In this document: positions 1 through 9,456 of the stretch, piece after piece | How the letters are laid out: each line of letters begins with the position of its first letter | Numbering within the stretch: position 1 is the first letter of the stretch | DNA from: Auxenochlorella pyrenoidosa | Taxonomy: Eukaryota > Chlorophyta > Trebouxiophyceae > Chlorellales > Chlorellaceae | Assembly (NCBI GenBank): GCA_001430745.1 | Contig: KQ482029.1 | Location: forward strand, 71,980-103,752 | Direction: 5' to 3' | DNA length: 31,773 nt | The notes under the pieces: model-generated | Database searches by the model: none | Told to the model about the DNA's origin: nothing | Seen by the model: the letters and a program-made list of their open reading frames with translations, nothing else | Made by a program: the position numbers and the translations under genes

Positions 1-231
1 GGGGGGGCCGATGGGACAGACAGGGCACGCTGTTGCAAGCCGACGGTGAGGAGCAGCGCTCAGTGCTGTTGCTGTCATCCTCTTGGCCGCCAAGCACCTG
101 CTGCGCACACCAACCCCATCCAACGACGCTCCCCTCAAAGTGCATGGGCAGCAGGCACGCACGCTGCCGCCAACACCTGCCGAAGCCTCCCTGGGGCTCA
201 GCATGGGCAGCCGGCCCACGCTCCCGCTCAC

Positions 232-1366
232 ATGTCGTCCGACACGCAGGCCTCATCGTAGCACCGATCCCGCGGATCCTCACTGTATGAGAAGCCCGTG
301 TTGATGGGCTGGTCCTGCGGGGAGGGCAGGCGTCGCAGCCGAGGAGGCCTTGTGAGAAGAAGGCAGGTAGCGCCGCTTGGGCAGTGTGCAGGGCCACAGC
401 CCCCGGGGGAAGGGCCAGGGGTGGATAGGTCCTGACTGTGCGTGCGCCAGGCAGGCAGGCACGGGGAGCGCGTACACCAAGCAGTGTGCAGGCGGCAGAG
501 TTCCTGGGAGGATGCAAATGATGCAGGGCAGGTCAGGAGGCTTCTGGGTGCTTCTGGAAGCTGCTGCCCACCCAGCCATCCTGCCTGCCTGCCCGCCCGC
601 CTGCCGGGCCCTGCGCGCAGCACCCACCACAAAGATCATGTGCGCATGGACGTCCCAGCCGTACTTGGTCTCGGTCAGGGTCAGGTCCTTGTTGATGTTC
701 CAGGGGCCTGCGTGGGCCAGGGGCCAGGGGGCAGGGGGCCTGGGAGGGTGGTGTGTGTGGGGAAGGGGGCAGGCAGCCCGGCCAGGGCATGCATGCGCAC
801 AGCGCGCAAACATGCCCGCAGCGCACAGCTGGTGCAGCCGAATGGGAGCACGGCAGGCAAACCACCAGGCCCTGCACGCCCTGGCGGCGCACGGCAGCTG
901 CACCCGGGCTGACCGTTTTCAAAGAACACGGCGAGCTCCGAGGAGCAGCCCGGGCCGCCGGTCATCCACAGGACCACAGGTGCATTCTCGGGGTCAACAC
1001 GGGCCTGGAAGTAAAAGAAGAACCTGCATGTCATAGAAGGGAAGGGAAGGGCATGTTTTTTGCTCAGGCAGTCGAGCTTGCCGCGCAGTTCAGGCGCTGG
1101 CGCCGGTGCCTGCTGGGGGCAGGTGTGCTGCAACTCTGGCGTCCCCTTGCTCACATATGAGCGTCATATGTGCGGTTGAGCTTGAAATAGCCGCTGAAGC
1201 GCTCAGGGCCGGAGGAGGGGCCAAGGCCGCTGTTGGCGGCGCCCTCGACGGGCGCTGCGCTGACGGTGATGGGCTGCATTCGCAGGCGCGGCTGTTGAGC
1301 GGTGCTAGCAGCTCCCAATGTGGCGTATGCCGCCAAGCAGGCCAGCAGAAGCGCAGACTGCCTCAT
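232..1366 (-). CDS. Serine carboxypeptidase (peptidase family S10), 5' part
   Basis: Four exons on the minus strand: 1366-1155, 1023-914, 707-628 and 314-232. The junction phases (2, 1, 0) agree. The protein starts MRQSALLLACLAAYATLGAA, a hydrophobic signal peptide, so it should enter the secretory pathway or vacuole. Residues 57-63 read RFSGYFK, the usual start of the S10 fold. VLWMTGGPGCSSE (about residues 88-100) contains the conserved GGPGCSS oxyanion-hole motif. VDQPINTGFSYS (about 134-145) is the S10 substrate-pocket motif. SSELAVFFENGPW and the RDRCYDEACVSDD stretch resemble plant SCPL48/49-type enzymes. These cleave C-terminal residues from peptides, although relatives include acyltransferases. 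The catalytic Ser, Asp and His lie beyond the left edge, so activity cannot be judged. The last visible exon ends in phase 2 at a GTGAGC donor, and the 231 bases left of it look like intron. It is divergent from the heat shock factor gene. Confidence 0.9.
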
Positions 1367-1677
1367 CGCGGCCTCCTTTGATAGTCGGCAGGGCTCCCTA
1401 CGCTCCACACTCCCGCCCGGCCAGTTGCAACCGCCTAGCAACGATCAGACACGTGATCGGGAATATTGTGAGGCCGTGAGGTCACGGAATGGTTCCCTTG
1501 CGATGTCGACATGGGCAGCAGACGGAGCAGGGGCGCTGACAATTGCGCAGCAGAGGGCTGGTAGAGTGCCTCGCGCTGTGCATTCCGTCCCCCTCGCTCC
1601 GCTTTGTTGCAAGTCCCCCTCCCACCAGCCCGTACTCCGATTGCTCTCCACTCCCGACTGAGCGGCCCCACAGCCTC
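1367..1677. promoter_or_regulatory. Shared upstream region of the carboxypeptidase and heat shock factor genes
   Basis: These 311 bases separate two start codons that face away from each other. They should hold both 5' untranslated regions and both promoters. I see no convincing TATA box on either strand. A CACGTG (G-box-like) palindrome lies at 1450-1455. An imperfect GGAA/TTCC inverted pair lies at 1486-1496, but its spacing is wrong for a heat shock element. The regulatory assignment is inference from position only. Confidence 0.4.
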
Positions 1678-4625
1678 ATGAACACCCGCAGGGGTGGCTC
1701 CTACACCCCAGCGGCCGCCGAAACGAAGGAGAGCCGCAACGCCCCACCGCCCTTCCTCACCAAAACGTGAGCCTCGCGGCGTTGGGCCTGGCTCCGCGTG
1801 AATTAGGACCTGCAAACTGCTCACGTTGCTTTCACTCCCTCCTGAAACGCAGATATGAGCTGGTGGACGAACCTGGTTCCGACCCAATCGTTTCCTGGGG
1901 CGCGGACGGCCAGAGGTGGGCGTGGAGACGCAGCGTGCGGCGCAAACGCTATGGCCAACCCCGCATTGCCTGTAGAGCGCCTCTGCGCTGCACGTCATCG
2001 CCGCCCTTCCGTCACGGTGGCAGCGTCCCGCCTCACGTTGCTTGCCACCTCCCTGCACCTGCAGCTTCATAGTCTGGAAGCCCGCAGAGTTTGCTCGTGA
2101 TCTGCTGCCCATGCACTTCAAGCACAACAACTTCTCGTCCTTTGTGCGCCAGCTGAACACATACGTGAGCACCTCGGGTGGCACCTGTTCCCGGGCCTTC
2201 TTGCCTGTTGCTCCATGGCGGGGGTGCTGCAGAGGCAGAAGTTCCCGTGCACAGCTGCAGTGGCAGGCCACATGACGAGCGAGGGAGAGGGGGGGCCAGG
2301 GGATGTTGCGCCTTTGCTGCGCCTTTGCCAGGCGTCGCGGCCGTCCTCGCCCGAGCACCCAGCTCTCTAGAAACGCAACCTGACGCGCCGCCTGCCTCGC
2401 TACATTTGACAGGGCTTCCGCAAGGTGGACCCTGACCGCTGGGAGTTTGCCAACGAGCACTTTCTGCGCGGCCGGCGCGACCTGCTCAACGAGATCCACC
2501 GGCGCAAGCCCAGCGGCGGCGAGCGGTGCGTGCTTCCCGCCCAGCCCCTGCTTCCGGAGCCCCGTTGGCTGCTTTCTCAAACTGGGCGCACGCGCTGACA
2601 AACAGGACACAACTGCCGTGCGTTCGACTGCCTGCGCCGCTCAGCGGTGTGTTCACGCTGGCTGTGCTGCCCGGCGTTACTGGCCTGCAGGCGCCGTGGC
2701 GGCAGCGGCGGTGGGCACTCGCTGCACGACAGCGAGGACCGGCAGCAGATCATCGAGGTGGGCCACTACGGCCTGCAGCAGGAGGTGGAGCAGCTGAAGC
2801 GCGACAAGAATGTGCTGATGCAGGAGGTGATCCGGCTGCGCCAGCAGCAGCAGGTGGGTGCTGGGCGGGCAGGGCCGCTGGCGCAAGGGCGGCGCTGCCG
2901 GCCGGGGCAGAAGGGGGGTCGCAGCGCCAGTGCCATACTGTTCATGACACACTCGACAGCAGCTCCCGGCGCGGAACATGAGCTTGCAGGTGGCTTTTGG
3001 CCCCTGCCAGATTGTCTACAGCCCACCTCTCAGCTTGCTGGTGCTCTGCCCACAACTCGGGTCAAGCTGCGCACTCAGTCGCGTTGCGCACGAATTCCAG
3101 GCTGCCCGCCTCAGCCATGGTTCCCTGCCCCCCCGGCCTGCCCGGCGCAGGACTCTAGCGACCAGCTGCTCGACCTGCAGGAGCGGCTGGAGCTGCAGGA
3201 GCAGCGGCAGCAGCAGATGATTGGCTTTTTGGCCACCGCGCTGCAGCACCCTGGGCTGGTGCAGCACCTGGTGGCCTCCACCCCCATCATCAAGCGCATC
3301 GACGACGGCCGCAGTGAGCGCCGCTGCCTGCCCGCCCGCCTTCCGCCTGGCACAGGGAGCTGCCGCCGCTGCAGGCTCACAGCAGCCTGCCTGCTGAGAT
3401 GTTCGCCCGCATTGCCCAGCCAACTGCCTGGGGTTGCTAGGGGAGGATGCGCTCAGGAGGGCAGGGCTGACGCCGGCGCGCTGCCGCCCGCCTGCTTGCA
3501 GGGCGCAAGAAGCGCAAGGGCGCCGCGGGCGAGGGCAGCGACAGCGACGGCATGGACTCGCCCGAGCACGAGAGCCAGGCGCTGGCGGTGGCGCAGCCGC
3601 AGCAGAGCCTGGCTGACCTGGCGCAGGCCTTCATGTCCATGCTGAGCACCCAGGTGGGCGGCCTGCAAGGGTGCAGGGGCGGGCGCGGGGCTGCCTGGCG
3701 GGTGCTGGGAGCAGTTGGGTGCTGCTTGGGTTGCTCATTGTTTGGGTTGGGAAGCGCCTCTGCCGCTGCAAAGACAGCCTGTACCAGACTGAGACTGGTC
3801 GTGGCACTGCTTGCGAGGTGCACGCAAGGCTGCTGTGGGCCCTGACACCAGCACGTCGCACACCGCTGTCTGCAGGACCGCAAGCCGCGGCAGAGCTCGC
3901 GGCGCGGCGGCCGCGACGGCACCTCCGGCGCCACAGCGCGCCGCATGGCCAATGGGCCCATCATCGAGGAGGCCCCAAGCACCAGCGGTGGCGGCCTGGG
4001 CGGCGGCAATGGCAGTGTGCCAGCGGCAGCAGGCCTGGCGGGCATGCCGGCTGTGACCAGCCTGGGAGGGGGGCGGGGGGCGGGCACGCCAGCTGCCGCC
4101 CCTGGTAGCGCGCCCATGTTCATCAGCAGCTCGGCGGTGCCAGCACCCAGCGAAGCCGCGGCAGCCGCTTTCAACGCCGCAGCTGCCGCTGCGGCGGCAG
4201 CAGGCGCCGGCGGCGCATCCCAGTTTGTGCAGATGCCGGGCGGGGCAGACATGGCGGATCTGCCGGTGCTGCTGCCGGTGCCTGGGGCGTCGGGCGGCGG
4301 TGTAGCGGCGCACGGCGGCATGGCTCAGCTGCCGACCACGGACAACAACCCCATTGTGGAGCTGCCGGAGCTGGATGGCCTGGGGCTGGGCGGCCCCGTG
4401 GACCTCGACCTGGCCGACATGCTGCCGCCCCTGTCCCCCGCCGCCGCCGACCTGCTGCTGCCCACGGAGCAGCCCTCGCTGGGCTCCGACTTCTGGAACG
4501 GCCTCATCAGCTCGCCCACCGCCTCGCAGACAATGGCCACCAGCGGCGGCCCCGACGCCGCGGCGCCGGCGGTGCCTCCTGGCATGGTGCCGCTGGATGC
4601 CGCCTTCCCCGCGCAGCAGCCCTAG
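1678..4625 (+). CDS. HSF: Heat shock transcription factor, plant class A type
   Basis: Eight exons: 1678-1766, 1853-1915, 2065-2164, 2413-2525, 2691-2853, 3151-3313, 3502-3653 and 3876-4625. All phases agree and give 530 residues. The winged-helix DNA-binding domain (about 24-118) includes [30 protein letters not shown] and [20 protein letters not shown]. It binds inverted GAA repeats as a trimer. A heptad region (about 140-220) follows, with RLRQQQQ then [15 protein letters not shown]. The extended spacing is typical of plant class A factors. RRKKRKG (231-237) is a likely nuclear localisation signal. The C-terminal half is rich in Ala, Gly and Pro and ends with acidic/hydrophobic stretches. 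SDFWNGLI is a good match to an AHA activation motif, as expected of a class A activator. The ATG at 1678 places about 25 residues before the domain. An intron lies inside the DNA-binding domain before GFRKV. A function as heat-stress regulator is inferred from the family. Confidence 0.95.
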
Positions 4626-5639
4626 GCAGCTGACCGCTCTCAGCTGCCCACACCTCACACGCCAACCACCCCAGCGGGCTCCCCCCGCGCCCATGCCCCC
4701 ACGTTCCGTGCCAGCGCTTCTTGCATGCCCGCCCATGTGCCCGCGTGGAGCCGCGAGCCACGTGCCCTCGTCTGTCTCTGGCCCTGCTCTCACAGGCCCG
4801 CAGGTGGCTGCGGGAGCGCTGAGCCATGAAGATCGATAGCTCATAAGCCTGCCATGTCTAGTCCCAGCCTTTCTTGCGCGCCGGCCGTGTTTGCTGGCGC
4901 CCAGCCATGCCCCTAGCTTCCTGCTCAGCAGCGTAGCCCGCTCCAGCTGCACCCTGGCTCCGCGCAGCATTCGCCTGCATGTCGCGCTGGTGCTGACAAG
5001 CCGAGATACCTGGTTTTGTTCTTTTTCACCTTGCCGGCGGAAAAACGTGCCTGGTGACGTCCCGTCCCTGTGCCTGGCCCGCCCCTCCCTGCCCTGCCTC
5101 CTTGCATCTACCCCCTTTTGCTCATGATGCACACACCATTCCCCTGCCTTCTTGCTCCATGCTTCTCTGTATGCGAGGCTGCCCTCGCTCGCCCCACTGT
5201 GTATCACGGCCTCTGATGATTCCCGGTCCACCCTACGTCACACCCCACACTTGCCTCTCTGTCTTTGCCTTTGTTCAACAACTCCTGCCCCTCTGCAATG
5301 CTTAACACACAAACACAAACCCCTCTGGCCTGCGCGCCCCCCGCGCTCACGCATGCACGCCCGCTCCCCCGCTTCTCCTGTGCACACCCTTCCCAGGCCC
5401 TGACTTCTTGCCATCCATATTTGATTCATGCAGCAATTTCGTTCTTCTGTGATACACAGCTAGAGAGAGTTTGACGACCCCCCAGGAAGATTAGCTGGGG
5501 AGGAAATGTGCTACCAGAGGGAGGGCTGGTGTGTGACTCAGGACACAGCAGAAAGGGCTCAATCTGTTGCTGCCATGCTCACCTCTCCACCCAGCCGTCA
5601 CCATGTCAGGACCTTGTGTGCCGGGCAGCAGGGCAGCCC
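4626..5639. other. Convergent 3' region, no gene seen
   Basis: These 1014 bases lie between the heat shock factor stop and the stop of the unrecognised minus-strand gene. They should contain both 3' untranslated regions. The plus strand is strikingly rich in C and T from about 4880 to 5460, with many CTCC, CCTG and TTCTT runs. I found no TGTAA, the polyadenylation signal of many chlorophytes, and no ORF with recognisable similarity. Confidence 0.5.
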
Positions 5640-7074
5640 TCAGGCGTTGTCAGGCAGATCCTTGTCCTGTTCCGGGTACTCCACCCCTGACCCAGCGCCC
5701 CCCTTGGCTATCTTCTGCTCCTCCACGGGCATGTGCCAGGGGGTCTGCAGCGCAGGGAGGGGCATGGGGGGGGGGGCAGGGACCAAAGCGGCAGCGCTTG
5801 CGAGGAGCCAAACACAAGACAATGCCCGCAGCCTGCTGGACCAATCGGGATGGGCACCAGAGCAGGCACAAGCTGGTGGGCACTGCATGGCATGCATGCA
5901 CCTTCCACTTTGAGACCCCTCGTCCCCTTAAGTGCCAGGACTCGAGCCCAGCCAGGCCACCCACCGAGGCCGTCCAGCTGCTGCCGCCGGGCGCGCCCTT
6001 GCCCTCCCCGTGGGGCCCTCCCCCAGAGCCCGCCGGCGCCTTGCCCATCTCCACTGCCAGGCCTCAAGGGAGGGAGCAGCCGGTAAGAGCAGGGCACCGA
6101 TGGCGGTGGCGGGGGGGGGGCCCAGCGACTGCCTCACCCTGGGTAAGCCCCAGTGCTCCCGCACGGCCTCACCGATGCTGGGGCTGAATCCTTCAGGCCG
6201 AGTCCCGCTGGATCTCTCACCGCACACCCACGAACACACACGCGCATCAGAACGCCCGAATAATCCTATTGCCCCCACCCTCCCAGCCGCTCCAGAGGTG
6301 CGACCTCACCCCAGGCCGGGCCTGTGCCGTACGGTGCTGCACCCCTTTGCGTGGTGGCGGACGACTCGGCCTGCTCCTGGTCGGGGTTGGCGCCGCTCCC
6401 CGTCGTCCCCTCTGCCACCTCCTTCATTGAAAACTCTGCAAGGAAAGGGGTCCAAGACGCGGTCATGCCAGGGACGAGTTCCATGCATTCAAGGCGACGC
6501 CCGGTTAGTGGGGTGTCTTTCACCACAGAAGCATGCGGCTTGACCCAGGATGCCGGCGCTGCCCAGGTGTCCGGACGCCCATCTCGCTTGCCTGGGCCCT
6601 CGCCATCTGCAGGCGCCGGCTCCACGCCACGCCCTCTGCCCTCCTCTTGACCTGGGCTGCACAGCAGGGCAGCAGAGAGCCAATACCACATGCCATCCAG
6701 CTCAGGGCGAAAGTGCAGAGTTGGGATGGGCATCGGCACAAGCTGAGATGCCGGGATGAACCTAGAAGGAATGGTGGAGCACCTGAGCAACGCACCTGCT
6801 GCCGGCACCACCACCGCTGGCTGCCAGGGGGTGGGGGCCACCTCGTGAGGCTTCCAAGCCCACTCCAAGGTAGCGAGTCGAGTTGGCAGGGTCCAAGCCA
6901 CTGCGCGCTGCCAAGAGTTGGCGGCGCTGCACCACTGGCAGTGGGCGGCCTGCTGTACTGACCAGGGCGAGCATCGAGGGGAGTGCGCAAACCTGAAGGA
7001 TTCTCCTGCTCAAAATGTACGACAGCAGGAGGACGAGAGGCTTGCCCAAGGGCTGCACCGGACAGCGCTGTCAT
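5640..7074 (-). CDS. Unrecognised 254-residue protein
   Basis: Seven exons chain in phase on the minus strand: 7074-6963, 6907-6796, 6761-6652, 6435-6310, 6190-6138, 6048-5902 and 5744-5640. The product runs from MTALSGAALGQASRPPAVVH to KDLPDNA. I do not recognise the family. Visible features are a central segment FIPASQLVPMPIPTL followed by RPELDGMWYWLSAALL, a Gln/Thr/Ser-rich stretch, GFSPSIGEAVREHWGLPR, a Gly-rich stretch, and the tryptophan-containing tail VSKWKTPWHMPVEEQKIAKG. There is no clear transmembrane helix or catalytic motif. The frame is open upstream to an ATG at 7188, so the start is uncertain. The sixth exon could instead begin six bases earlier with a different fifth donor. 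That seven exons join in frame across standard splice sites supports a real gene. It is tandem with the HAD phosphatase gene, whose stop is 286 bases upstream of the chosen ATG. Confidence 0.55.
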
Positions 7075-7359
7075 GCCAGCTGGGCGAGCATGATGATGGG
7101 TTGCAAAACCCAAAGCGGATGGGAGCGGAGAATGCTGGCAGACAGTTTTCCCAGGGCAACCGGGTTCCGTGCCCCACATGCGTATCACTGGCTGTGTTTG
7201 TTATAACAGAGTCTGCCGCGCGTCGAGCCCAGGCACTGTTTTCACAGGAGGTCAGAGTGTCAGGGGTTTCATGTCAGCGGGAGCAGCCAGAGGCAAGGTC
7301 ATGCTGGTGCCAGCATCAGTCACAGTAAACAATAGCGCCTGCCGTTTGCCACGTGGCGA

Positions 7360-9220
7360 TCAGTCGGTGAGCGGCTGCGGCGGGAGCGGCGGTGGCAGCA
7401 GCTGCACGCGCTGCTGCAGCACCGCCTGCACCTCTGGCAGCGAACGCGCCAGGAAGTGGGGCCGCTCCTCCCCCTGCAGCGCCTCGGCGCTGTCCCACCG
7501 GTGGTGCTCGTCCAGCAGGATGGTCAGCGCCCCCGCACGGTTGCCGCAGACAATCTGCAGACAGGGGGGCAGGCCCGGGGGAGCATGGTTGGGCCCGTGC
7601 AGAGGAGGTGGCAAGAGGCTCGGGTCAGCCGCAGGCAGGCCCCTCCTGTCTTTGCCAAGGGAGGCAGAGGCCTGTGCCGGTTGATGACCCAACCCCTCTG
7701 CCGGTCATGGCGCCCCGGGATGGTGGCCGGGAGACAGCACATGCGGTGCTGCCTTTGGCTCGTGCTCCACCCTGGCCAGCCCCCAGGTCCGCCTGGTGCC
7801 AGGCGCTGCAAGAGGGTAGGGCGGTGCACCCGCAGGCGGCGCTCACATCATCCTTGGCCGAGTCCCCCACCATCACCAGCTCGCTGGGCGCCACGCCCCA
7901 CTTTTCGGCAATGTGCAGCAGCGACGCGGGGTTGGGCTGCGGGCAGGGCGGGGCAGGGGCAGGCAGCGGCTGAGCGCACGTGGGGTGCCGGGCGCGGCCG
8001 GCACAGTGTGCAGCTGCCTCCCAGCCTCTCTCGTGCAGCATGGCAGCTGAACAACGCTGCGCCAGCGCCAGCGAGCGCTGCATGAGTGCTGGGGAGCGGG
8101 CGGGCCGACGCTGCAGCACGCCCTGCGGGCTCGTGTGTCCCCTGGCCCCCCCCCCCTGCCCGCGCTGCGCAGGGCCCACCTTGTAGGGTGCAAACTCCCG
8201 GGACAGCGCGGGGGTGAAGGCCGGCAGCGTGAAGTGGTGCCTGTGGAAGAACTCGATGCTGGCTGCGGGGGGGGGGGGCACCGGAGGGGAGGTGGCGTGG
8301 GGAGCGTGATGCAGGGCAGCAGGCACAGCGGGCGCTGGCGGCAGCACAGACAGACGCCCCAGCTGTCTGGCAAGGTCTCCCCGTACCCTCCACCACATAC
8401 CTAGCCTGGGCTGTCATGCTCCGCTGGCACCCGAGGCCCCTCTCATCATTCGCTTGGAGGCTACTTCATCACCCAAAGCCTCACAGACGCTTGTCAGGAG
8501 GCTTCCCTCCCCTCCGCAGGCCCACCGTTCACGTTGCGCGTCACCAGAGCGCGTGGCATGCCCAGCGCGTCCAGGTAAGCAGACAGCTCCAGCACGCCGG
8601 GCATCAGCTGCATGTCCCGCAGCGCCTGCGCCTCCACCTCTGCAATGGCTGCGTGCGCCGCCTGCTGCTGCTCCGGGGGCCAGCTGGCAATCACGTCCAG
8701 GATGTCGCCTGCAGGGTGGGGTCGTGATGGGCAGGACGTCAAGCGAGGGTGCACGCTGCATGTTGAAAGCGCCCTTGCGCTGCCACCAAGCAGGGTTTCG
8801 CATTGCTACTCCTAGGCCACCACGCCGCCCGACCGCCCACCATTCAGGCTGTCCAGGCCGGCCACAGCGGCCACACGGCGCCGCATGTCTGCGAAATCAA
8901 TCACAGCTTTTGTGAGCGTGCCGTCCATGTCTGCAGATTTGGAGGGTGGCAGGAGTGCAGGGTGTTGCTGGTCGCAGGAGGTGGGCTGCCAGCGAGCTTG
9001 CCCTTGTGGCGCGGCCGCACCCGGCAGACAAACCAGAGGCCACACTGCAGCGCATCGCACCAAACACAATTCCGCGAGCAACAGGTCTTGCATGCTCAGC
9101 CGGCATCTGCTGGACTGCTGCAGGGCCCGCTGCTGCCGCTGCTGCGGTTTGCTGACTGCGGGCAAGCCCCGCCATGGCTCTAGGCACGGTGACAAGCAGT
9201 CTGGTGGCCATCACACGCAT
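7360..9220 (-). CDS. HAD-superfamily phosphatase, organelle-targeted, At2g33255-like
   Basis: Six exons on the minus strand: 9220-9061, 8930-8841, 8708-8526, 8262-8180, 7936-7847 and 7554-7360. They are phase-consistent and give 266 residues. The four HAD motifs are all present: DMDGTLT (D54 nucleophile, D56 acid/base; the aspartate codon is split by intron 1), LVTRN (T140), YKPNP (K172), and VMVGDSAKDD (D197 to D202). The cap is small and helical (about 85-130). The family hydrolyses phosphate esters of small molecules; the substrate is unknown. Spacing and sequence resemble the plant protein At2g33255, including the FHRHHF...PALSREFAPYKPNP stretch. The first 45 residues are rich in Ala, Arg and Gln and have the look of a chloroplast or mitochondrial transit peptide. 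Starts at 9220 (MRVMATRLL) and 9211 (MATRLL) are both possible. A run of 12 C on the sense strand sits just before the exon 4 acceptor. Confidence 0.88.
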
Positions 9221-9456
9221 CTTCCGATTGAAGTTGCGTGCTGTCCTGGCAGAGCCTGTCAATTCCAGCCAGCAGCACGCGCAGCAGCACAGCTCGGCTT
9301 CCTGTGCCCCGGGACCCGAGCAGCGCTGCAACCTGAGTTTGAGTAGCGATTGCCGAGCGACGGGCAGCAGCAGCGGATAGCAAAAGCTTTCCCAAGTTAG
9401 TTGAAAAACCTTAGCTCCCCTCCCCTCCTGCTGCTTTCGTTCCCAAGCCGGCGACG
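9221..9456. promoter_or_regulatory. Shared upstream region of the HAD phosphatase and coiled-coil genes
   Basis: Only 236 bases separate the two divergent start codons, so the two 5' untranslated regions and promoters must be very compact. The strip at about 9380-9415 is locally A/T-rich (CAAAAGCTTTCC, TTGAAAAACC). I see no standard TATA box. The regulatory role is inferred from position. Confidence 0.35.

Noticed and set aside
1..231. Further carboxypeptidase exon at the left edge
   Set aside because: No acceptor in the needed phase leads to the expected sequence before GESYAG; the stretch looks like intron.
1486..1496. GGAATGGTTCC as a heat shock element near the heat shock factor start
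   Set aside because: The GAA and TTC units are three bases apart rather than two and no third unit is in register, so it is not a proper element.
1435..2610. Long open frame on the minus strand over the heat shock factor gene (391 residues)
   Set aside because: It is antisense to clear DNA-binding-domain exons, has no recognisable motif, and such long shadows are expected in GC-rich sequence.
3735..5231. Open frame of 498 residues on the minus strand
   Set aside because: It is the antisense shadow of the last heat shock factor exon plus 3' sequence, with arbitrary Arg/Gly/Ala-rich composition.
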